From Nocardiopsis coralli (GTDB lineage: Bacteria; Actinomycetota; Actinomycetes; Streptosporangiales; Streptosporangiaceae): a stretch of DNA of 64,000 nucleotides. Below, in pieces: positions 51,103 to 61,865 of the stretch (the stretch's first letter is position 1; the number at the start of each line of letters is the position of its first letter). A program made the translations under genes and the position numbers. The notes under the pieces are model-generated. The model was not told the origin of the DNA. It did no database searches and saw only the letters and a list, made by a program, of their open reading frames with translations. The stretch is taken from positions 124,001-188,000 of the forward strand of contig NZ_JADBGI010000009.1 of NCBI RefSeq assembly GCF_014892575.1, read 5' to 3'.

Positions 51103-52569
51103 TCAGGGCACCGCCTCGGCCCGTCCCTTGGTGCGGGTCGAGCCGCGGGGCGTGCGGGGTTCGGGCCCGGCCTGGCTCAGCTGTTGGCGCAGGGATTGCA
51201 GCAGGTCCCGGCGCTGGGGCGGGTGGGGCGGTGGCGCGGGTTCCGTTGGTGGTTGTGTGCTCGCCTTTCCCGCCTGCTGCAGGGATTGCTGGATCTGTTG
51301 TGCCAGGGCCGGGTCGGGGCAGGCGGCCTCGAGCCCGGGTTCGGCTTCGAGGTCGGGGCCCGCCTCGGACGGGGATGATGGGTCCTTCGGGTCCGGGTCG
51401 GCGGCCCAGGTCCCGGGCCGTGGAGCAGGCACCGGGGGCGGGCTCATGGGCGGGTCCTGTCCCGGGGCGCTGCGGCAGGGCCGCGAGCACACGCGGCAGG
51501 ATCCTCCGGGTTCGTTGCGTACCCCCGGGTGGTCGGGACAGGTGCGTGCGGCCCGGCCCTGGGCATCCACGCTGAATCCGGGCTCGTCAGTGAAGGTGTC
51601 CGGGGGCCACTGCGCGGCGGGCCAGGTGGGCGGGGCCGGCCACAGGGGCCCGTGCACGCCCCGGCCCAGGCGCCCTGCCAGGAAGCGTTGGGCGCGTGCG
51701 AGCGAGGACATGCGGCTCATGAGCCCGGGGAAGGCCCGCTTCAGGCGATCGGCCCCGCCCAGCAGGGCGCTGATCTGCTCGGTGGGCAAGCCCGCTGCGG
51801 CCAGATCGTGAACGGCCCCGGCCAGGGACTGGCGGTCGGTGTGGGGGTTGGTGAGCGCGGCGTTGGGGATGCGTGCGATGAGATCGATCGGTCCGCGCCC
51901 TGTACTGGAGGTCCCACGCACGCATGCGCCCGCCCCCGTTGAAGAGAGGTTATTGGAAGAGAGGTCTGTAGTTCGCTGTGACCCCTCGTGGGGTTCACAG
52001 TGAGCTGCCGTGGCCGGCTCGGGCACATCTGACTGCTGTGTCCCGTTTTGCGGGGTCGGGGTCGACTCCGGGTCTCGGGGGCGGGGCACCACCGACGGGG
52101 CGGGTGCCGATGGCCGCGGCTCGAGCCGGGCTGGGGTCAGCGGCGGGCGGGTGGTCTCGTCGAGGGGTTCTTCCCCCAGGTCCTGGCGCACCCGGTTGAT
52201 CTGGGCAAGGGCGTGGGGGCTGTACTCGCGGGCGGGGATGCACAGCTCCAACACCGCGGGCAGGTTGTCGGCCCTGCGCCGGCCCAGGCGCAGATCCTCG
52301 GCGAAGAAGTCACGGGCGGGCTGCGGGTCGAGCGCGCGCACGATGCCCGCCTCCAAGAGCTCGCTCAGGCCGCGTTTGATGCTGCTGAGCGAGAGGAAGC
52401 CTGAGCAGCGCTCGATCATCGACTGCTGGCGCAAGAAGCACCAGCGCCCGTCGGCATCGGCGGCCTTGGCGATGACCAGCGCCACGAGGTAGGCCTTGAA
52501 CGAAGGGAACAGGCCTGCGGAGAGCTGGTCGCAGACCCACATGGTGGGAACGAAACCGATCCCGGACAT
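51103..52569 (-). CDS. HTH_36-domain, replication-initiator-like protein
   Basis: 488 residues. The N-terminal winged helix (about 1-75: FPSFKAYLVALVIAKAADAD, FLRQQSMIERCSGFLSLSSI, RGLSELLEAGIV) is of the HTH_36/phage-O type found in plasmid and phage replication proteins. The centre is a low-complexity proline-rich linker. A middle domain (about 250-330, NPHTDRQSLAGAVHDLAAAG) and a cysteine cluster (CPDHPGVRNEPGGSCRVC, about 375-395) that may bind zinc follow. The C-terminus is proline/glutamine-rich. ATG 52569 lacks a good Shine-Dalgarno. Tandem repeats lie 92-154 bp upstream. Function is inferred from domain and context only. Confidence 0.6.
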   Translation of the reverse strand: MSGIGFVPTMWVCDQLSAGLFPSFKAYLVALVIAKAADADGRWCFLRQQSMIERCSGFLSLSSIKRGLSELLEAGIVRALDPQPARDFFAEDLRLGRRRADNLPAVLELCIPAREYSPHALAQINRVRQDLGEEPLDETTRPPLTPARLEPRPSAPAPSVVPRPRDPESTPTPQNGTQQSDVPEPATAAHCEPHEGSQRTTDLSSNNLSSTGAGACVRGTSSTGRGPIDLIARIPNAALTNPHTDRQSLAGAVHDLAAAGLPTEQISALLGGADRLKRAFPGLMSRMSSLARAQRFLAGRLGRGVHGPLWPAPPTWPAAQWPPDTFTDEPGFSVDAQGRAARTCPDHPGVRNEPGGSCRVCSRPCRSAPGQDPPMSPPPVPAPRPGTWAADPDPKDPSSPSEAGPDLEAEPGLEAACPDPALAQQIQQSLQQAGKASTQPPTEPAPPPHPPQRRDLLQSLRQQLSQAGPEPRTPRGSTRTKGRAEAVP

Positions 52570-52660
52570 GACACCCAAGGGGCGCCGGCATGCGGTGAAA
52601 GATCCGGCCGAAATCCCGGTTTCGGATACCGGGCGGGGGAGGGAAAGTGTAGACTCCACG

Positions 52661-52723
52661 AGTCGCCTTCCTGGTGGGTTCAGGGAGGTGGCAGTCGCCT
52701 TCCTGGTGGGTTCAGGAGGTGGC
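52661..52723. repeat. two tandem iteron-like repeats
   Basis: Copies of 32 and 31 bp, identical except for one extra G: 52661-52692 and 52693-52723, each starting AGTCGCCTTCCTGGTGGG. They are head to tail in front of the replication-initiator-like gene, the usual place of plasmid iterons. Confidence 0.85.
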
Positions 52724-52759
52724 ACGCCGAGGAACCTGTGGCCACAGGACTCGGCCAAA

Positions 52760-52797
52760 CCCCGGACCGGTGTTGACGCACCGGCCGGGGCTTTTTC
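52760..52797 (+). terminator. rho-independent terminator without an upstream coding gene
   Basis: Stem CCCCGG-A-CCGGTG / CACCGG-CCGGGG with loop TTGACG, then CTTTTTC. No plus-strand gene ends just upstream, so it may end a short untranslated RNA or leader starting in the repeat region. Confidence 0.75.
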
Positions 52798-53446
52798 TTG
52801 TCGCGGTCCACATTAGCGGCCCGAACAGCAGTTCGGAGCCGTTTTCCTGGAGAAACCCCGCAGGTCAGGTCGGGTCATCCACATTTGCTGAAAAAATCAC
52901 CCCTTGGGCTCATGGTCGCTTTTCGGTTGAATGCCTTGCGGTGTCCCGTTGGTCGGCGACCCATCGCTGCGTGAGCGGGGCGGCCGGGGTCGCGTTCGCC
53001 TCCTTGTGGGGCGACTCGGGTGGACTGTGGTGGCTGTGGCCGATCCCCCGCCAGGCCGTGCGACTTCTCGATGTCCAGCTCTTCGGAGCAGGTGAGCGCA
53101 ATCGCCTGCACAGGGCAGCTGAGCCGGGGCGCCCGAAACACCGGTTCCGACCCCCTTGCGATCGAAGCAGCGAGAGTAAAGTGCACGGTGCCACTTTTCT
53201 GGCCTGTGCAGGAAGGCGGTGTCCCCGGATCCGTGCCGGCGCCGGAGTCGGATTTTCTCCGCGCACCTGGTCGAGTCATCCACATTCAATAGAGGCGTCA
53301 CCTATCGCCCGATTCATTCTTCCTTGCCGTGAATGTATTCGATGCCGGCTCCGGGAACGCACCCCGTTCTGCTCGCGGCGATGAGTCTGCCGGTGTTCAC
53401 GGGTCCACCCCTGCAACAGCACACACCGATCCACCGGGAGCACCCC

Positions 53447-54079
53447 ATGGGCCTGATCGACATCGAACTGTTCGCCACCCTGGACCTGGTCGCACAAGCA
53501 CCCGGCGGCCCCGATGAGGACCCGGTGGATTTCGCCTTCGGGGGCTGGCAGGCACCCCTGCTGGACGAGGTCGCCGGGGCCCAGATCGAGGCGGCCTACG
53601 AGGGCACCGACGCCCTGCTGCTCGGGCGGCGCACCTACGACATCTTCGCCGCCTACTGGCCCCACTACCAGGGCGAGGAGGACAACGAGATCGCCGCGCT
53701 CTTCAACAGCATCCCCAAGTACGTGGCCTCCCGGGGAGAACCCGACCTGACCTGGGACCACTCCACACAACTGGGCCCGGACCTGGCCGCAGCGGTGCGC
53801 CAGGTCCGTGAGCGCCACAACCGGGTCAAGGTCGTCGGGAGCCTGAACCTGGTGCAGAGCCTGCTGCGCGAGAAGCTCTTCGACCGCCTTGACCTGTGGG
53901 TGTACCCGATCGTGCTCGGCACCGGGAAGAAGGTCTTCGACGGGGGCGCCGTGCCCGCCAACCTCGAACTCCTGCAACCGCCGGCCGCCGGGCCCAAGGG
54001 CGCGGTGCACCTGCGCTACGGGCTCGTCGAGGGCGAGCCGGAGACCGGAGACATGGACGCACCCGACCGCGGGGCCTGA
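53447..54079 (+). CDS. dihydrofolate reductase/RibD C-terminal family protein
   Basis: 210 residues. The DHFR-like fold shows ALLLGRRTYDIFAAYWP near residues 55-70, KVVGSLNLVQSLL and FDRLDLWVYPIVLGTGKKVFDGG. These proteins are NADPH-binding reductases of unknown substrate, distinct from FolA. ATG 53447 chosen. Confidence 0.88.
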   Translation: MGLIDIELFATLDLVAQAPGGPDEDPVDFAFGGWQAPLLDEVAGAQIEAAYEGTDALLLGRRTYDIFAAYWPHYQGEEDNEIAALFNSIPKYVASRGEPDLTWDHSTQLGPDLAAAVRQVRERHNRVKVVGSLNLVQSLLREKLFDRLDLWVYPIVLGTGKKVFDGGAVPANLELLQPPAAGPKGAVHLRYGLVEGEPETGDMDAPDRGA

Positions 54080-54131
54080 ACCGCCCCTCTCCCCCGGCGG
54101 GCCGGGGCCCGAGAAGGCTCGGACGCAGACA

Positions 54132-54163
54132 GGGCCCCGGGCGCGCATCCGCACCCGGGGCCC
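54132..54163. terminator. bidirectional hairpin between convergent genes
   Basis: 10-bp perfect stem GGGCCCCGGG / CCCGGGGCCC with 12-nt loop; no T run. Confidence 0.75.
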
Positions 54164-54186
54164 GCCACACACGCGGTCTTAGCAGG

Positions 54187-54894
54187 TCAGCGCTGGGCCA
54201 CGGCCTCCTCGACGGCGGCGGTGAAGTCGTAGAAGGTGCTGGTCGGGGCACCGTCCTCCGTGAGGAACGCATCGCGCTGGGCGCGGGTGATCTCCAGCTG
54301 GACGCCCTCATCGCGGGCGTTGCGGTTGGTGATGTTGTCGGGGCTCTCGCCCTTGAGTCCGTCGGGGACCTCCTCGGGGGCGGTGAAGTCGGCCGCGCGC
54401 AGTTCTTCGCGCACGGCATCACGCAGGTCGGTGTCCAGCCCGCCCACGTAGGTCAGGGCCTCATCGCCCGCGGCCCCGTGCCAGGCGATGGTGTAGTCGG
54501 AGTCCTCGACGATGTCGACGGTCATGGGCTCGTCGAAATTGGTGGCGGTGATGTGCAGGACGCTGTTGCCGCTGGCCTTGATGCCCTCGAACGAGGCGTA
54601 GGCGTGGCCACCGGACCGGGCGGCGTGGTCGGCCAGCTCGCTGGTGGGGTGTTCGATGAGGCCCCCGTGGATGGCGATGTGGGCGACGTCGGTCCCGCCG
54701 GCGCGTGTGATGCGCTGGTAGTCGGTGCCCTCGACCTCGTTGGCGGCCAGCTCGGCGTAATCGGCGTAGGTGTCCTCCGCCGCGGCCGATGCGGCTGATG
54801 CGGACGATCCTGCCGATGCGGCAGCCGGTGCCGCCGGTGCCAGGGGGATGGCGAGTAGGGCCGCGGCGGCCACGGTAGCGGTCCTGGAACCCAT
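54187..54894 (-). CDS. secreted poly-gamma-glutamate hydrolase family protein
   Basis: 235 residues with an alanine-rich signal peptide (about 1-28). The mature domain carries HIAIHGGLIEHPTSELAD, which holds the zinc-binding His and Glu of the phage-type gamma-PGA hydrolases, plus AWHGAAGDEALTYVGG and ITNRNARDEGVQLEITRAQR. It would cut poly-gamma-glutamate capsules outside the cell. Confidence 0.85.
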   Translation of the reverse strand: MGSRTATVAAAALLAIPLAPAAPAAASAGSSASAASAAAEDTYADYAELAANEVEGTDYQRITRAGGTDVAHIAIHGGLIEHPTSELADHAARSGGHAYASFEGIKASGNSVLHITATNFDEPMTVDIVEDSDYTIAWHGAAGDEALTYVGGLDTDLRDAVREELRAADFTAPEEVPDGLKGESPDNITNRNARDEGVQLEITRAQRDAFLTEDGAPTSTFYDFTAAVEEAVAQR

Positions 54895-55085
54895 GTGTGT
54901 CCCTCCGTTCGGGGTACCGTCGCGGGCATGCTACGCCGCGCGGTCCGCCCGGACGGGCCTCCTCGCCCGCCGTCGCCGTCCTTTCGACGCGGGGGCGCCC
55001 CTCCATCGCGCGGGCAGCCGACCCGCCTGCGCACCCCGAACACAGACCCGACCCGCGCCACCCTCGCCCTGGCCCCGGCTGCGCC

Positions 55086-57380
<2,295 letters not shown>

Positions 57381-57412
57381 TCATGTGGCGGGGTGGCGGC
57401 CGACCAACATTA

Positions 57413-57427
57413 CTTTATGGAATAAGG
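57413..57427. promoter_or_regulatory. TetR operator copy 1 (uvrA-like side)
   Basis: CTTTATGGAATAAGG, a 15-bp palindrome-like site 33 bp upstream of the UvrA-like ATG; same consensus as the two sites near the tetR gene. Confidence 0.7.
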
Positions 57428-57547
57428 GGATGCAAGCGGGGTCGGCCGGACCCACACGACCACGGCGTCCAAACACCCGCAGTGAGCTGGCACTACGCGA
57501 ACTCCCTCCGGGGGCGAGGTCGATCCCACCCCTTGGCCCCCGCCCTT

Positions 57548-57596
57548 CCTTATGAGATAAAGTGACCATCGACGCACAGCCGTTTATCGCATAAGG
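57548..57596. promoter_or_regulatory. TetR operator copies 2 and 3 (tetR side)
   Basis: CCTTATGAGATAAAG (57548-57562, minus-strand reading CTTTATCTCATAAGG) and GTTTATCGCATAAGG (57582-57596). Centres are 34 bp apart, and the last site ends 8 bp before the tetR ATG. With copy 1 they define TTTATnnnATAAGG. Confidence 0.75.
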
Positions 57597-57604
57597 AGAC
57601 CATC

Positions 57605-58438
57605 ATGGTCGTCTACGCCGGCCAGGGGGACCCCCGCCGCACCATGGCCCTGCTGTGGCGCACCCACGACCAGTCCGACCAGGGCCAGGAGCGCACCGCT
57701 CCGGGGCCCAAGAGCGAACTCACCGTCGACGTGGTCGTGCGCACCGCCATCGACATCGCCGACGCCCAGGGCCTGCAGGCGCTGTCCATGCGCGCGGTGG
57801 GCGAGCGCCTGGGACGCACCGCCATGTCCCTGTACACCTATGTGGCCAGCAAGAACGAGCTCGTCGAGCTCATGTACGACCACGCCTACGCCTCGATCGC
57901 CACCGAGGCCTCCCCCGCCGACCTGGCCGCCCAGGCCGGCGCCGAGCCCGGGGACTGGCGCGCGGCCACCACCGCCTGGGCCACGCGCCTGTGGCGCACC
58001 TACCTGGATCACCCCTGGCTGCTGGCCGTCTCCCACGCCCGCCCGGTGCTGGGGCCCAACGAGTACGCGCTCTTCGAGTCCCTGGCCGCCGTGCTGCGCG
58101 GGGCCGGGCTCTCGGCCAAGGAGACCAGCGCCGCCCACGGCAGCCTGTACTACCTGGTGCGCGGGGTCGCCTCCACCGCCGCGGAAGCGCGCGGCTCCGC
58201 GCAGGCCACCGGGGTACCCGAGGACGACTGGTGGTATGAGCGTTCGGCCGAACTGGAGCGGGTCTCCCCCGATTTCGGCGAGCGCTTTCCCACCCTGACC
58301 GCGATGGCCACCGAGGGCGCCTTCAACAACGACAACGAGAGCGAGCCCTACCTGGAGCAGGAGGCGTGGGAGACCCTGCAGTTCGGGCTCACGGCCCTGC
58401 TGGAGGGCATCGCCGCTCGCCTGCCCTCAAAGGCCTGA
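57605..58438 (+). CDS. TetR/AcrR-family regulator with TetR_C_1 domain
   Basis: 277 residues. An unstructured N-terminal extension (about 1-38) precedes the HTH (VVVRTAIDIADAQGLQALSMRAVGERLGRTAMSLYTYV region, about 43-85). The ligand domain resembles the C-terminal domain of TetR itself (DHPWLLAV, YYLVRGVASTAAE). It most likely represses itself and the divergent UvrA-like gene through three shared operators and responds to a DNA-binding drug. Confidence 0.9.
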   Translation: MVVYAGQGDPRRTMALLWRTHDQSDQGQERTAPGPKSELTVDVVVRTAIDIADAQGLQALSMRAVGERLGRTAMSLYTYVASKNELVELMYDHAYASIATEASPADLAAQAGAEPGDWRAATTAWATRLWRTYLDHPWLLAVSHARPVLGPNEYALFESLAAVLRGAGLSAKETSAAHGSLYYLVRGVASTAAEARGSAQATGVPEDDWWYERSAELERVSPDFGERFPTLTAMATEGAFNNDNESEPYLEQEAWETLQFGLTALLEGIAARLPSKA

Positions 58439-58448
58439 AAACAGGTGC

Positions 58449-58473
58449 GGGCCCGGCCACGTCGGCCGGGCCC
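58449..58473. terminator. hairpin after tetR
   Basis: 10-bp perfect stem GGGCCCGGCC / GGCCGGGCCC with 5-nt loop. Confidence 0.72.
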
Positions 58474-58496
58474 CGCCCACGCGGGCCGGTCAGGGG

Positions 58497-58604
58497 TCAG
58501 ACCCACCCGCACGCGCGCAGCGCGAGCAACAGCAGCGCGGTCAGGGCGATCGAGGTCAGCAGTGAGCCCGCGCAGCCCATCCGCGAGTTGTAGAAGAAGA
58601 ACAC
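58497..58604 (-). CDS. 35-residue small membrane peptide
   Basis: GTG start with GAGGGGAG about 7 nt upstream. The peptide begins FFFYNSRMGCAGSLL and continues with one hydrophobic helix (SIALTALLLLALRAC). Short proteins with an FYNxRxGCxGSLL N-terminus are widespread in actinobacteria and easily missed by gene callers. Function unknown; probably membrane-inserted. Confidence 0.75.
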   Translation of the reverse strand: MFFFYNSRMGCAGSLLTSIALTALLLLALRACGWV

Positions 58605-58709
58605 CTGCGCTCCCCTCGTTCGGCGCCGGGGCCCGTGTGTGCCCAGTATGCCCGGGCCGTGCAACCACCGTTCCGGCGCGAGGGGACCGGCCACGCCCGG
58701 GGCCCGTGC

Positions 58710-59474
58710 TCACACCGCCCGGGCCAGCGTGATGATCTCCGGTGAAGTCTCGGTGAGCGGGGTGCGGTCCCAGAAGCCGTACTGGGCCTGCACCTCGAAT
58801 CCGGCCCCGGACAGCAGCGCGTTCACCGCCTGAGCCTCCGGAAAGCGCAGCGTGCTGCGGCTGTGCCCCGGCTCGGCCCAGCCCTGGATGCCGTAGGCGG
58901 TGGAGAAGGTGACCAGGTCCCCTTCGACGCGTTCCAGGGTGTGCGCCGACCACGCCTGACGCCCGTCAGGGGCCTGCACCCGGCGCTCGTGCTCGGGGGT
59001 CCACCGCTGCCAGGCGCGTGCGGCCGGGTTTCGGGTCTCGAACGCCAGCAGGGCCCCGGGACGCAGCGCGCGCCGCGCCCCGGCCAGGTTGGCGGCGGTC
59101 TGCTCATCGGTGAGGAAGACCTGGAAAGCGTGGCCGGACATCGTGACCAGGTCGAACTCGGCTTCGAAGGGCCCGCCCGCCTGTCCGTCGTAGGGGCCCT
59201 GCACCAGGTCGCCGAGCGTCCATTCGATGTCGGCGCGCTCGGTGCGGCCCACCTCGAGCATGGCGTCGGCAGGGTCCAGGCCCACCAGGCGTCCGCGGTG
59301 CCCCTGCTCGCGCGCGACCCGGTGCAGTTTCCCGGTTCCGCACCCCACATCCAGGGCCTCGCCCGCGGCCATGACCAGGTCGAGGTAGAAGGGGTCCTGG
59401 GGTGAGCAGTTCCAGGCGTTGAAGACGTCGTAGAGCGCGGCCAGGTCCGGGTTGCTGTAGTGCGCATCGACCAT
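58710..59474 (-). CDS. class I SAM-dependent methyltransferase
   Basis: 254 residues. Motif I EALDVGCGTGKLHRVA, acidic GLDPADAMLEV, motif II EFDLVTMSGHAFQVF and ALRPGALLAFETRNP. The N-terminus VDAHYSNPDLAALYDVFNAW is typical of small-molecule methyltransferases in actinomycetes. Substrate unknown. Confidence 0.87.
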   Translation of the reverse strand: MVDAHYSNPDLAALYDVFNAWNCSPQDPFYLDLVMAAGEALDVGCGTGKLHRVAREQGHRGRLVGLDPADAMLEVGRTERADIEWTLGDLVQGPYDGQAGGPFEAEFDLVTMSGHAFQVFLTDEQTAANLAGARRALRPGALLAFETRNPAARAWQRWTPEHERRVQAPDGRQAWSAHTLERVEGDLVTFSTAYGIQGWAEPGHSRSTLRFPEAQAVNALLSGAGFEVQAQYGFWDRTPLTETSPEIITLARAV

Positions 59475-59568
59475 CGCACCATCGTGGTGCGGCGCCCGCC
59501 CCCTGTCACGCGGTTTTTGCGCCTCCGTACCCTTGCCCGGTGCCCCGGACCGCGCCAGGCTCGAGGAC

Positions 59569-60012
59569 ATGGCACTCCCCGACAGCGCAGAGCAGCCCTT
59601 CGACGCCGAAGCCTTCCTGGCGCGCCCCCTGGTGGCCCGGGTGGCCACCACCGCCTCCGACGGCGCGCCCACGGTGCGGCCGGTGTGGTTCCTGTGGGAG
59701 GAGGGCGCGCTGTGGTGGATCACCGGTTCCTACTCGGTGGTGAGCAAGCACGTGGCGGCCGATCCGCGTGTGAGCGTGGTCGTGGACACCTGCGACCTGC
59801 AGTCCCTGGAGTTCCTCCAGGTCCTCATGCACGGGCGGGCCGAGGTCGTGGCCTTCGACGCCGACCTGGCCCGGCGCAAGCTCCGCCGCTATCTGGGCCA
59901 GGACGAGGCGACCTGGCCCGCCGACTTCACCGACTTCGCCGCCGACGCCCGCCTGGTCAGGTTCGTGCCCCACCGCACCGTGGTCCGCGACCTGTCCAAG
60001 ACCCGGCCCTGA
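59569..60012 (+). CDS. PNPOx-like flavin/F420-binding protein
   Basis: 147 residues with the split-barrel core VARVATTASDGAPTVRPVWFLWEEGALWWI and KHVAADPRVSVVVDT of the pyridoxamine-5'-phosphate-oxidase superfamily. Actinobacterial members often bind F420 or FMN as reductases. ATG 59569 preferred over the GTG at 59533. Confidence 0.85.
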   Translation: MALPDSAEQPFDAEAFLARPLVARVATTASDGAPTVRPVWFLWEEGALWWITGSYSVVSKHVAADPRVSVVVDTCDLQSLEFLQVLMHGRAEVVAFDADLARRKLRRYLGQDEATWPADFTDFAADARLVRFVPHRTVVRDLSKTRP

Positions 60013-60175
60013 CGCGCCTGCGTCAGGCGCGCGCCGGGCGGCAGGTCCTGCTCCACTGCCCAGGCACGGAGTGTGCCGACCTGCAAGGCGAAGAGCTCCT
60101 CACCCCGCACGTGCATGGCCTCGCGCGCCCCTCACGTGCAGCCATGGGTTCCTCGCCATGCTGCGTACGCACCGA

Positions 60176-60209
60176 GGGCGGGGCGCCCCGGCTCTTGAGC
60201 GCCCCGCCC
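60176..60209 (-). terminator. hairpin after gdhA
   Basis: 11-bp perfect stem GGGCGGGGCGC / GCGCCCCGCCC just beyond the gdhA stop; a second small hairpin GCGCCTG/CAGGCGC lies at 60014-60030 after the PNPOx-like gene. Confidence 0.72.
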
Positions 60210-60223
60210 GCACACACGATCGG

Positions 60224-61711
<1,488 letters not shown>

Positions 61712-61865
61712 CTATGCGCGGCACCTTCCCTGCGCCCGGGGGGAACTGCGAAACCTCCTGCGGCGCGGGCACGTCTCACCCTGCACCCCCGGTGAACGCA
61801 TCAGCCGTTCCCAGGGGATCACCGGCACTCTTCTGCCATAATCGGAACCGGGTGGGATGGACCAG

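Larger units (their letters stand above)
52570..53446. other. 877-bp gene-free region upstream of the rep-like gene
   Basis: Holds the tandem repeats (52661-52723), a dyad CCTGTGGCCACAGG (52735-52748) flanked by CCGAG/CTCGG, a rho-independent terminator (52760-52797), and an 18-bp near-repeat at its two flanks (52868, 53269). Between about 52800 and 53350 the DNA is clearly richer in A+T than the rest of the window. Frames are open here but none has a start, Shine-Dalgarno and recognisable product. Confidence 0.55.

Noticed and set aside
52875..53285. Minus-strand frame with the motif CPVQAIALT, resembling the end of a bacterial ferredoxin.
   Set aside because: The upstream cysteine motif, a start with Shine-Dalgarno and the correct length are all missing; the rest of the frame shows no ferredoxin similarity. 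Chance or an unrecoverable fragment.
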